A DNA stretch of 64,000 nt from Psococerastis gibbosa (Eukaryota > Arthropoda > Insecta > Psocodea > Psocidae). Made by a program: the position numbers and the translations under genes. The stretch spans positions 15,225,344 to 15,289,343 of the forward strand of contig OZ020487.1 in the NCBI GenBank assembly GCA_963971405.1. Direction: 5' to 3'. The notes beneath the pieces are model-generated. The model ran no database searches, was not told where the DNA came from, and saw only the letters and a program-made list of their open reading frames with translations. The first letter of the stretch is position 1. Every line of letters starts with the position of its first letter. Shown piece after piece: positions 44,440 to 56,150 of the stretch.

Positions 44440-44670
44440 AGGCGGTCACCAGTTGAATGTAGTTTGTAGAGAACTGGACTATGAAAGGGTGGTTCTCGGT
44501 TCAAGATTCGACATAAAGAGAAAAAAAATTGTGCCAGGCGTGGGTCTACAGAATGGGTACCTTACCTTCACTGTTAGGGGAAAGGCTGCCGGGAATGTGG
44601 CTGACCATAACATTTCAGTGGTCTCGATTCATCTACCAGTCCCCCATAGTAGTAGTAGTAGTAGTAATAA
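44440..44670 (+). mobile_element. tRNA-headed SINE with AGT tail
   Basis: GTAGTTTGTAGAGAACTGGA (A-box region) and TTCTCGGTTCAAGATTCG (B-box) match the heads at 21.75 and 38.4 kb. The body contains GTGTGGCTGACC-like text (GAATGTGGCTGACCATAACA) and ends in an AGT microsatellite at about 44649-44666. Part of the body resembles 23310-23395. Confidence 0.55.
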
Positions 44671-44809
44671 TATCCCGAAGAACTTTTTATGGACATACAT
44701 GTCCCCTAAAATAAGCCCTCAATGTGTTATCGAGGTTTTGCCCTTATAATGCTGTGCCGCCTGCACACAATACACATGCCAAACAAGGTCACGCAACCCT
44801 CATTCATAA

Positions 44810-45193
44810 GGCGCACATTCCACCGACCGGCTAGGGCTATTTACAAAAACAGTGACGTGGTAGCAGACATTCAAGACTTAGGCGGGGTTTCCACCGACCT
44901 CGCATTGCAGAATTGACGGAAATGTTTATTTTCCTCTATGCCATAGTTAAAATTGATCAATGATCATACAGTAAAATCACAAACAAACAAACTAAAATTA
45001 AAAAATGGCGTCATGGGATATGTTAAGTACAAACATTTTAATAGATTTCTATAAAAAGAAAAATTCTAATTTCCGTCAATGTCATTTGCATTCTGCAATG
45101 CAAGGTCAGTGGAATCGCCACCTAAGTCTTGAATGTCTGCTACCAAGTCACCGTTTTTGTAAATAGCCCTAGCCGGTCGGTGGAATGGGCGCC
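44810..45193 (+). mobile_element. Long-TIR MITE, PIF/Harbinger-like, copy D
   Basis: 384 bp with TAA on both sides (44807-44809 and 45194-45196). Ends GGCGCACATTCCACCGACCG and GGTCGGTGGAATGGGCGCC. The outer parts are an inverted pair of roughly 125 bp, with a right-hand extension (CAATGTCATTTGCATTCTGC) not matched on the left. The centre (AAAATTGATCAATGATCATA, AAACAAACAAACTAAAATT) is shared almost base for base with copy E. No transposase. Confidence 0.9.
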
Positions 45194-45196
45194 TAA

Positions 45197-46749
45197 GAAG
45201 CAACGCAGGTGCCTGTACTGGACCACGCTCGACCTGAAACTGTCGCCTGTGCGTAACTTATTATGGAAGTCTCCAGCCTGCTGTAGTAAAGAGAAGATGT
45301 TGCCCAAGATCTCCAGTTCTTGTTCAAGTTACAGCGCCGACTGGCTGGTTGGCAGCAACATGTGGCTGCGATCCCCTCGATCCTGGCTCTTAGTTTATTG
45401 TTAAACTACTTTCAGTAGCAACGTACAAGGAGTGTTCCGCATTATATTCAATATTGTTTAATTTTCAATTATACTATCACTTGTTGTAATAGTGAATTAA
45501 TAGGAAGTTACCTGGTATCATTGGAGAGAGCAGCCTTTAGTTCAGGTTTGGTCGGTTCCAGTGATTTAACCCTTAATAATGATGTTACTTCTAATGAGCA
45601 GTTTTAATTCGTAATTACTCGCAGTTGCTGGCCACTGTCTCACGGCTAATTGAATGGTGCCAGGCTAGATCTTTTTAAGGTTTTTGAGTTGTGATCAACT
45701 TACCACCCCAGCAAGATGAAGTCACGGGTTCGAATTCCATTTAACAAAGGGTTAGTAGGACTTAAGGGGACTGTGACAATGGGCTCCGCCCTAATTGTTC
45801 GATGACTATGAGGCCCATGCCTCTAATAACTATTAACACAGCAGGCAATGTAACTAACCCTTTGTTCAATAGTATTACACCATTGACATTACCCTTTGCC
45901 AATAGATTTTGGATTCCGATCCTGTCCAATTTTTTATATCTTACATTCTCTTATTTCCTTGCCTAATATGGCTACCTAGTTAATAGGCACTCATGTGCCG
46001 CTTTTTTGTGGTAATAGGCCTAAAAGGCGAAAACCTAACTATTGCCACATAGATTATGGCCTACCCTCGCCCCCCTAGTCCTAGGGCTGGATTGAATTAA
46101 TTTTTTGTGGTGTAGTGGCTCTTATTGATGTTTATGGTAAAGCATGTATGAAGAATTCGCCGAATTTCCACCATGGGATTTGACCCAGTGTTTTGAACCG
46201 CTGTGTCCTAGTTATTATGCAACATCTGTGTGCAGAGATAAGGTGAACAGAGCTGGCGGGAAGTTGATAAATGCTCCACAGACTCATCAGCTATCACTTG
46301 CCACTTGTGCCTCCTGTAATCACTAATTACCAGAATACAGTAGAGTAGGTACCTTTTTTTCGACCTAATGTAATGGTTGTAACCAATATTGTTGTTTTCC
46401 AATTAACAAGAACCAGATTAACCCTTGTGGGGCCCCCCTACCTACAATTTTTCAAAAGAAAAAAAGAGAAAACCTTAGTTGGCCGCCTAATCGTATTAGT
46501 TAGTTGACCACCCGCTATCCTTTGAAGTTTTTTTGCCAACAGAACAGAACAAAAACATAAAATTAGTGCCACTTTTCCCCGCCAATTTCAAAAGTTTTTA
46601 TAGTTTAATTTTTTTTTTTTTTTTTTTTTTAATTTTCGTGGAATTTTTTTTGTTTGTTTATTGTTTTTTTTTCACAGTTTTTGTGAGTCGGCCTTCAGGC
46701 TTGGGCCTCATGATTAATCCGGTACTGCTATTAACGTTAGTTTAAGTAA
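45197..46749. other. Mostly unassigned, one isolated B-box
   Basis: CACGGGTTCGAATTCC near 45723-45738 is a perfect polymerase III B-box, but I cannot place an A-box or a tail, so no SINE is called. T-rich runs lie at 46608-46631. No gene supported. Confidence 0.3.
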
Positions 46750-46925
46750 AGCTTTGGGTCATAGTCGCATTTATCAATTTCGAGTTTCAACGCATTTTCA
46801 CGTTTTGAGGCCCCAGGACCCCCCAGAAGTGCTATTGTTTTTACTAAACTTCTTGTGGGCAAAATACTAAATAGACTGAATTATAATAAAATTAAAATTC
46901 ATAAAGTTCATACCTCGGAATTGTC
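46750..46925 (+). repeat. Diverged copy of the TGCTTTCC repeat (left part)
   Basis: GCTTTGGGTCATAGTCG, TTTCAACGCATTTTCACGTT, GAGGCCCCAGGACCCCCCAG and CATAAAGTTCATACCTCGG follow the order of the full copies at 39.95 and 56.15 kb. A TCTGTCG-rich run near 47040 may belong to it, displaced. Old and degenerate. Confidence 0.45.
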
Positions 46926-48344
46926 TTTTTTCTACTTTGAGTTATATTCTATAATTCTATCTATTGTAATTATCGTATTGGAAAATGTATTGTCTTTTTA
47001 TATACAATGTATTGTCCTATATAATGTACCAAGTCCGTCTTTCTGTCGTCTGTCGTCTGTCCAACCTAACAACGCGGTGGAAAATGTCTCAAAAATTGAG
47101 AAAAAGAGACTTCTCAAAATATTTTCATGTTCAGTACCAGAGCCTGTGAAAGAGAAAATTTAAAGCGAGCACGGTAATTCCATTGTTTTCCATGTTCCGA
47201 AGTTCTTCAATAAAAGAACAATATTATAATTAAAAAGTTTATATTCTTTATAGGCCTGTTTGTAAGAAAAACTTGGATGAGAGCTCACTTCAACGAAGAG
47301 CTTTTTAAAAGTTTAAACTTTTTGTTGCCAGTTTTTCAAAATTCCTCCCCATTTTGAAGAATTGCCATGTAGTTGAGAAACGACAGTGTAAGTTTTTGTA
47401 CTCTTAATGAAATTATTTCCAAGTCTTTTAGAAACTCGTTCCGGAGTTGATTCCTTTTTTTATTGTCGACGTTTTAAATGGCCAATCGTTTTGTAAGGAT
47501 TTCGGCCCCCTGTTATAGAGGCTATTGGACTTGCCTGCCTCAATTTTTTGTTTTTTTTTACAAAACCAAATCTGACCTATTACTGACTTATTTAGCGTAC
47601 ATTTACAGTGTATACCATATGTTCACCTCATTCCCAAACAAAGTTCATTATAAATTTTCAGATATGAATTATCATTATGGATCATCCTTATTGCACTTAC
47701 CGGTCACACCTTGAGCAAAGTCTGTATTTACAAAATTTAACATTTTTAAATAATGACAATAATATGCTATAAAACCTAGATTCAATGTATACAATTTGAA
47801 AGTAATTGTTTTGAGTAAGAAACGCGCCCCAAACTTAGTGAAAATATTGAACAATTAAATAAAAATTGTGACAAGGCTCACCTAAAAACAAAAAATATAA
47901 ATTGTGGCCTTGTGGGGCACGCTGGGGGTTTATGGAGCAGTTTGTCGAATCGGATATTTGTTATAGTGAAGGATATCGGTGAATGGATAGAGTCATTATT
48001 TATAATTAATTAACTGACAAGGGTCACATAATGCCCTTTGAGCAGCGTATTGACATCCGTTGATTTAATTTATTATTACAGCACTATTAGTTGACATCGG
48101 TCCATTTAGTTAAGTCAGCAAACTTCGCAAACCGCACTATGTCTGGAAGCTTGTTGTTCTTTATTGTGGCGCTATCGGGAAACGTTCAAAACACACCATC
48201 CTTTCCCGCCCGAACGCTGTGCATGCGAACAGGATGTGTGCTGCAGTTTTTTAACTCGCCTTCACACATTCTGCCCGGCAGAATGATTCTGGGCAGTTCT
48301 GGAGTTGTTGGTAGTTGTTGGGTACATAAAGTGAGCAATAGCGG
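46926..48344. other. Unassigned A+T-rich DNA
   Basis: No gene supported. Confidence 0.3.
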
Positions 48345-48347
48345 TAT

Positions 48348-48731
48348 GGCGCCCATTCCACCGACCGGCTAGGGCTATTTACAAAAACAGTGACGTGGTA
48401 GCAGACATTGAAGACTTAGGCGGGGTTTCCACCGACCTCGCATTGCAGAATTGACGGAAATGTTTATTTTCCTCTATGCCATAGTTAAAATTGATCAATG
48501 ATCATACAGTAAAATCACAAACAAACAAACTAAAATTAAAAAATGGCGTCATGGGAAATGTTAAGTACAAACATTTTAATAGATTTCTATAAAAAGAAAA
48601 ATTCTAATTTCCGTCAATGTCATTTGCATTCTGCAATGCGAGGTCGGTGAAATCGCCACCTAAGTCTTGAATGTCTGCTACCACGACACCGTTTTTGTAA
48701 ATTGCCCTAGCCGGTCGGTGGAATGGGCGCC
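48348..48731 (+). mobile_element. Long-TIR MITE, PIF/Harbinger-like, copy E
   Basis: 384 bp, the same length as copy D 3.2 kb upstream and almost identical to it. Ends GGCGCCCATTCCACCGACCG and GGTCGGTGGAATGGGCGCC, flanked by TAT on both sides (48345-48347 and 48732-48734). The different duplication (TAT rather than TAA) and different flanks show an independent insertion rather than a segmental duplication. Confidence 0.9.
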
Positions 48732-48734
48732 TAT

Positions 48735-51154
48735 AGGAAGCATATTAGATTCCGCCCATAACATATTAAACTTCGGGGATAGTATTATAGTGGTGGAGGG
48801 GCAGTGAACCACTATCTCTTACACTTGATTTGAACGCACGCGGTCATTAGCTGGAGTAATCTCTTTGCATATTATCCCCCGACCCTCGCTAGAGATGCAT
48901 TACTAGTGCTGTCAACCGTTAGTCCGCTACTACCGTTTCAATGTACTGTATAATGTATAATGTACATACCTATTTATCTTATTATCTTATGCAATATACT
49001 GTAGATAGATAAATTATCTGTGTATGTACAACATTTGCAATGCCCTCTCGTCGCAGCTTGTGCGAGCGATAAAGGAAGATAGACGTGCGGGAATGAAAAT
49101 AATAGGGCGCCTGTCACATGGCCTGACAATATAATAGACCTAAACATGGCAAACAGCCTCACAAAGTCAAAGCTGAATACGATCGGCAAGTCCCTAGAGA
49201 GCTGCGGGGGAGTGGGATGAAAAAATGAATGTAAAATAACCCGCAATGTTTGTGTTGGGGTGTTGTTCTATGTTGACTCAGGATTTGTAGTTTTCCAAGA
49301 CAATGGGGAAAGCTTAAATAGGGAGAAATACTTGTTTTAAGCCGCTTTTCCGAAGATTTTGGTATGGGTTTTCTCATAAAAGTTATAATACATTCGAAAG
49401 CATAAAGTTTGGAAAATAGGAAAGTCGGATTTGTCTCTGAAAGGGCTGTGTTTTTCTTTCCCCTGTTACTACAATACTTACAGAGGCGTAATTTTTAGTG
49501 TTTTTTTTTTTGGTTACATTTTCGTTTTACGGACTACTGATGCAATACTAATGCATCAGTAAAATAATCGCCTACAATCCAGTGAACGTTTTTTCAGTTA
49601 TAGTAGGCCTACGAGATATATGAGACACCAATGTAAATAATAAATTTTACAAGTTACAAGTGACATCTCTTTTCGATGCATACCTCCGACTTCACAAAGG
49701 AAACTTTTGATACTGCCTGAATTATGTGTGAGTGGGACATACCGTTCGCCTAGCCACTGAATATTATACCCATAAATTTGGCCAGATACACGCGAAGGAT
49801 TCACGCAGTCGCGATTTGCCGAAGTCTTTTCCATTGTAGGGATACTATAAGGATTGTCGTTCCGAAACAAAAGAATCTAATTCAGAAGATTTCTATGATC
49901 TGGCGTGTCTAGGAGAAAATCGTGCTCTTACGTGCGGTCGGCTTCACGCCGGGTTCCGAAATTGACAAGAAATCTTCTGCTAACACTAAATTTACAATGG
50001 AAAATACGTTGGCAAATCGCGACTGCGAGAATCTACCTTCGGTGCCGGGCCCGATTGTTGTGAACAATATGGGCAAACAGTAAACTTCTGAAGGAACAAA
50101 TCGGACACACCCAATATTCGTTTTTGATCAAAATCAAATCTCGCAGGAAACATCGACAGCGCAATCAAAAATCGCACATCCCTTAGGAGGAATACTCATA
50201 CACCTTTTGATATATGATATGTGTCGTCACTAACATCGATTGGCCAGTTTTTGAACTTACCATATGATTCCTTAGTGCTTGCAAGTCCTCCAAGTTCTCA
50301 CCAATTACTACGCCACTGTTCCACAAGCATAAAGTGAAGTAGGGGCAATGTAGCAGAAAGGGTTGGTTTGGGCAGGGTGCCAACACTAAATGACAAAGTA
50401 TATTTTGAATGGTGCTCCAAATTCCGCATAATGGCATGTTAGTGTATCCATACAAATAGCATTGTCAGTATTTAAAAACAGAGCCGATAACGTTGATTTG
50501 TGCGACGACCAGCCATATTTTTTCACGATAATATTTTATTTTCTTTTACATGAGAATTTTACGATCTGCTGCCCATGGTGAAGAGCTTTCTACGAGTATT
50601 TTCATTGCAGCACAATGTGTTATTTCCATTAGAGACTCTTGTTACTTTGGCCTTTGATATGATTTTTTTCTATTTTTATTTTCACATTTTTATTTTTCGA
50701 GTTGGGGAGAATTAATTGCTTCGATTGTATTGTACTAGTAGTACTGTTGTTCATTTAACTTAGTGTACCGTACATATATGCTGTGATACTCTTTTCATCA
50801 CATGGAGACGGATTTTGTAACCCAATCAGAAAATGTATTTATTGAATTGTTCCTTACAGAAGTTTTACATGTTAATGTGTTTATTATATTGGGTGCGATG
50901 TGATGGTGACTGATTAATTGTGTGATGTTCCCGCCTGTCTGCGAGAATAACAACAATCTTGGTGTCATCTCAAATCACCATGGACATTGTCTCCTCAAGA
51001 AAAGGTAAGCTTACTTTTCCTCCTTGACTTGAGATAGTTCTTCCAGCCTTGTCGAGCTTGTGAACGCTCGCAGCACTCTTCTCTTCTCATACATTGGCAA
51101 CCGTTATATCGCCCAGATGTTGGGCTCGGTGCATACTTACTTACTACTTACTTA
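48735..51154. other. Mostly unassigned; diverged repeat at about 50090-50270
   Basis: The segment 50150-50260 resembles 15770-15900. Frames at 48974-49246, 49598-49870 and 50183-50455 (all minus) have no motif. No gene supported. Confidence 0.3.
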
Positions 51155-51660
51155 CTAGCCAACGCCCACCCTTGGCATTTCTGCCATCAGGCGCCGCGCT
51201 GACCAGTATAGATGTGCCGTGTGTTCATCTCCGGTAAGTCGATCGTTTCTTTCATCATCAAACATCGGGCAGTCCATGAGGTGGCTGGCGACCATAGGGG
51301 TACTCCCGCACAGGACGCAGTCGGGGGACCTCAATATTCCAATTCGGTGAAGGTGGGATGCGAAAAGATCGTGCCCGGTTGTTGTTCTGAAGACTGCTAC
51401 TGAAGTGGGCCGTGGTAGGTTCTTCTTTACGGGTTTGTTTAACAGTGTGCTCCATTGTTTTCCACTTGAGGCTAGTCGCAGTCTATCCTGGTTTGTCCTC
51501 CGTACTGATATGTCTATGACGTTTCTCACAGCCGTGAGGGGTGTTGCTTTGCTAGGCTGGGGTAGTGGCTCGGTGCGTAAAGGCAGATCTACTGCAACAG
51601 CCAGCAGATCTGTCATTGGAACATATGGGGCGAAACCTGTGCAGCAGCAGCAGAAGCTCA
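51155..51660 (-). pseudogene. 3' end of a non-LTR retrotransposon (LINE family 3)
   Basis: The frame at 51155-51616 (153 codons) contains FRTTTGHDLFASHLHRIGIL, CVLCGSTPMVASHLMDC (CX2C...HX4C) and ends RRLMAEMPRVGVG. It is the most complete copy of the family here. The 90 residues before the HLHRIG block carry no catalytic motif. Next to the 3' end on that strand is an AGTAAGTAAGTAGTAAGTA tail (plus strand at 51137-51156). 5'-truncated and inactive. Confidence 0.8.
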
Positions 51661-52109
51661 GCAGAGAAAAATTCTACCTACTAGACTATATATTGTATTG
51701 ACCCTGAAAACCCACATATATGCCGTAGCATAATGTTGTTGGCAGTATTTAAGACTGGGTCTTAAGGTCTGCTGTCGAGATTAGTGTTGGACGTCTGGCC
51801 CTAAGACCGAACGATCTGTTCCGCTAATAATTTTTATCATTTTCAATGTATTTTCGGTTCGCTCTTCATTTCAGTCCAGTCTATCTTCAGTACAACCAAA
51901 AATTCGGATGGAATCCATCACTTGCCGAAATTTACCATTTCCTAAAGAATGGGACTCGTTCAATAGTTCTCGGGATTCCAATTTTCAGAAGGATATTCAG
52001 AGCCGCTAGTCCTTCCTGGCATAGGCTTGAGACTGTATTTTGTAACACACTTCGTGTCCAGATGTGATGCAGTATCTTACTTTGTGATAACGTGGAAATA
52101 CAATATATG
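51661..52109. other. Unassigned DNA
   Basis: Nothing assignable. Confidence 0.3.
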
Positions 52110-52355
52110 AGGAGGCTATTTACAAACATGGCCAACTCCAAGTTGTAGAATTTTTCAGGAGAGCGGATTTTCTGTTGAAAATTGCATCAAGGTTATGGCT
52201 AACCCTAGACTTCTCAGCGCTTCTGTGTGCAATCTAGCTGCTTTTGTCACTTTATTTTACAACGTGCAGGTGGACATTAAAATTTTCTGCAAAGTCGGAT
52301 CAAAACCACATTTTGTGAAAAAATGGAGTTGGCCATGTTTGTAACCAAGCCACTC
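52110..52355. mobile_element. Possible MITE with AAACATGGCCAACTCCA arms
   Basis: TACAAACATGGCCAACTCCA near the left end and TGGAGTTGGCCATGTTTGTA near the right end are perfect complements. The tips GAGGCTATT and GAGTGGCTTGG (reading in) are imperfect. ATATAT flanks both sides, a possible short duplication, but low-complexity. No transposase. Confidence 0.55.
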
Positions 52356-55300
52356 ATATATTACATATTGTGTAAATCCATAAAATATCTCTTCGTCGCC
52401 GGCTTGAAAGAAAGCAATTAGGCTGCATTAGGAAGGCATTGGCATTTGCCTTGATTTTAAGGAAAGAACACGACTTCGTGATTTTCCGTGAGGGTTACTT
52501 AGGTGGCCATTAATTGATCTTTGGAGGATAGTCAAGCATTACTGCTCGATAATTGTTTCCAATTTACACTGAAACCTTTTTGTAAATGTCAAACCACCCA
52601 GCAATGAAATTAGTGTATTTCCATAGCCAAAAACCATTGGATTAAAAAAATGAAGCTGTAGTTTTCCAACAGTTAATAAATTGGGTACATAAAATTAACA
52701 ATAACGTTATAGGTAACATATTAGGATTCGCCCATAAAAGAGGACATGCTACGTAGAAAAATTAGCACCGAAAATTTGTTTTTTTATTGACTCTTTATTT
52801 TTCAAATTAATTAACAAAAACAAGTTATCAGAGATTGGGCTTATGTAAGTTGTAGAAGACTACAAATCACATGCAGAGAACACAAACAAACCTAAAAAAT
52901 TCATCGCGCCAAGCGTCAAAACCTGACTTTTTTATTTGCGTCTTTTTTTCAACAATTTCTTCCTTTTGTCTACATATTAGGCGTAAGGCCTCCTATTACC
53001 TTCAGATGTCTCTTTCCCGCATGCCTCATTCTCTTGACCTCGGAGACCTGTTGAAATTGTTTTGAAACAGTATATCCCTGCTGATGCAGAAGAGCATATC
53101 AGTTACAACCTTGATCATCCCACCATGAACGTCTTCGCCACGGTGTCTGAGCCTTCACGTTGATAAACCGCATCTGGAAGACCTGAACAAAAAAATTGTC
53201 AGATTCCTGATGTCATGGTTATTCCATCCGCATGTCAATAACCTAATTCGTTGATTTAACAATTTCCTCTTTCTCTTATTTGTTTCTTATTTGGAATTTC
53301 TATCGGAATAACCCAAACCCTACAAAAGCAATTAGTACTGTCGACACAAGGTAATTAAAGTTTCAAATTGAATTGAGACTTGGTTTTAGTGCTGTGTAGA
53401 ACATAGAAATATATTAACTGGAGCGGCGGGAGCCATAATATGCCTTGCGAGGCACCCGTTAACCATAAGCCAACTATCAGAGATAGATAAGTACCAACGC
53501 AAAAAATATCGAAGTCTTACACATTGCAGCATAGCAAAACGGATACCTGGACCCGGTCAACAACTCTGTACTTAGCTTGTGCAGGCTATTTTCCCCGCCA
53601 AATTGCGTACTTATCTTGTGCAGGCTACAGTAGCAGCCATATTGATAACGGTTTCCAGCCACGAGATGGTATGATGGTACGATAAACAGTAAATATTTAT
53701 TATTATTGTTGAAAAACCAAATCCCAATTCAGAGTGAAACTTTCTTGAACTTGCGTCGACAGTACCTACATAGCTTCCACTGTTTTTAATTTAACCCCTA
53801 AAATCTATTCAGGAGGAGTACAAAAAGCTGAGGAGTTGAAAATGAGATTAGGTCCCTGCTGGAAAATTTGTAATTACATGGGACTACGAGCCCTGCAGCG
53901 GTTTTCACAAACAAAGTCATTTGAATCTGTTAGCAAAGGTAAAGGGGGTGCTTAGTACGACTTAAATTACTTTTACGAGGTTCAACCTGAAACAGGGGCC
54001 GCCCACCCCCGTTTGTATAATTTTGCTATTATGAACACAGAATTTACGATTTCTCCTCATGCGAAATTTCTGTCTCTCATACGAAGGCAGTGCAAAAAGT
54101 TATTACCCGCCTACAGAACATATAGGTGAACATATCGCTCCTTGATTTGCCAACTGTTTTAACTGTAAAAAAAAATTTTTCTTTTTTTCCCTCTTTTTAC
54201 GTCCAATCGCCCCATCTGCAAACATGTAAAAAAATTGAAATTTTCTTAGCTGAAGTGAAGGAGATAATAGCCCTAAATCAAAACCACTGGAAAAAACTTT
54301 GGAGCGCTCTCCTGAAAAGTTAGCATTTTGCAGTTAGAACAGTGTTGGCAAATCCAAGGGACTAATGAGCTATATAGAACAGGTAGATGAATGGGCGAAT
54401 ATTAAGTTGATTTTTCATTTTTAAGATAAAAGCTGATTTAATACGATATTATTGTGGCACACTTCGATCTGCTCTTATATTAAGTTGTAAGTTATTATAT
54501 TATTATGTATATATATCATTTAAAGAATTGTAATAAAAATAAATAAAAAATAAAAAATTACAATCGGGTGAATGAGTTCATAAGGGTATAACGAATTATT
54601 ATAATAATTTCAATTATCTTTAATTATTAACGAACGGTAGGTTACAAGGGGCCGTACATCACTAAGACGTAACAATGCTTTTCAATGATTTCACCCTTAT
54701 ACGATACGTCAAACTCCAGCAGATACTCCGCATCAGGCGTTTATCGCAAGAAGTCCCCCTCTCCAGCAAAGTTAACTTTGACTATTTTCGAGGGTTTAAA
54801 TTTTACGATGCGAAGTTTTCGGATTCAGAATCGTGTTCATAACGGAGTTTAGTTTATGCTCGGGTTAATTTAACGACGTGAAAGCTCGCTTTAACTGCCC
54901 AATAAAGTTTTCGGGAGGAAGTGTACTGCATGTTATATAGCTCTGCCAACTAGCCGCAAGGTCGATAGATTCATATTATACGTGACGGGGTTACCAATGA
55001 TAATGTAATAAGCTGTACCGGTGTTAAATACTGTACTTGTGACGTATTTGGCCAATGCACTTTGTTGTTGGCATGATGCACTTCGAATTGTAAAAAGTGG
55101 ATTAGAATTTAGAATGAATGGTGGCAATTGCGATAGAGCTGTATATGGTAGCCTACTTTCTCAATACAATTTAACATGGGCTCAGTAGTCGCAGCTGTCC
55201 TATGGTATTCTAAACATGATTTACCCTTTTTCCTTGTTTTTCCATGTTACATAGAATTTGGTAATATTTACTTGTGGTATGTTAGGTTTAATGTGCCTCT

Positions 55301-55879
55301 CTCCCACGCTTCGGCTTGAGGGGGCACAGCTTGTAGTTTTATGTCCACCTATTTTTTTGATGAGAAATGCACGGTTTTTCTATCTTTACTAGAAAGAAAT
55401 GAAATCCTGACTTTTGATTGCACCTTACTGAATACTCAACGAGTCAACGACGGACGGTTTGGCGGATGGATGTATTCAAAAATGATTCGACTTTTGTGAT
55501 TTTAGTCTTGTGAATTTTGTCTCTAAACTAAAGATATGTATTTCTTGTTCCAGGTAAGCTTTTGATTCGCAACTACTATTAGCTTTGGTGTGCACGAATT
55601 AAGAACAGTTTAAGGAACATCAGTGGTAAGTCCAAAAAGTCTTCAACTGAGCTGCCTAACAGTTTCTTAGTTGTAATGGTGTCACCAAATAGAAACCCGA
55701 CAGTTAGGGTAGGACACTTGTTTCGAGCGGGCACTTAGAGACATACTTTGCCAAGAAGGACGACGACTCATTGCAGTGCCTCTTTAATGAATTTGACTTT
55801 TTGTAAAAGGATATGGTGGACCCAAAGACATAAAAAATAAAATAATAATGTTCTGAAGGACGTTTTATGGACCTATGCC
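52356..55879. other. Unassigned A+T-rich DNA
   Basis: A short direct repeat, GTACTTA(G/T)CTTGTGCAGGCTA, occurs at about 53569 and 53607. Several short frames (52871-53065, 53477-53662 minus, 54126-54323 and 54933-55127 minus) have no motif. No gene supported. Confidence 0.3.
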
Positions 55880-56105
55880 TACTTAAAGTGGCCCATTGGT
55901 CCCTTGTCCAATGCTAATGACCCCATGGATTTCGGACATTATATAGTTTCCGTAAGAATTTTGGGTCATTGGCAAACTGTATACATCTTCGATGTCAATC
56001 TACACCGCTACAAGCCACAATGGACAAGCTTACCACTTGCGCAGTGTAACAGGTGGAAGCATGACTTAACCAGGTACAGATACGAGTCAAGGACATTAAT
56101 ATGAG
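55880..56105 (+). repeat. CATTGGCAAACT dispersed repeat, copy 3
   Basis: The clearest copy: GGCCCATTGGTCCCTTGTCC, AATGACCCCATGGATTTCGG, TTTTGGGTCATTGGCAAACT, CTTCGATGTCAATCTACACC, GACAAGCTTACCA and GTAACAGG, then ACCAGGTACAGATACGAG. It lies 45 bp upstream of a TGCTTTCC repeat, but not so in the other copies. Confidence 0.65.
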
Positions 56106-56150
56106 TTAACTTTGCGCACCATTATATTGTATATATTGTAGTCTCAATAT

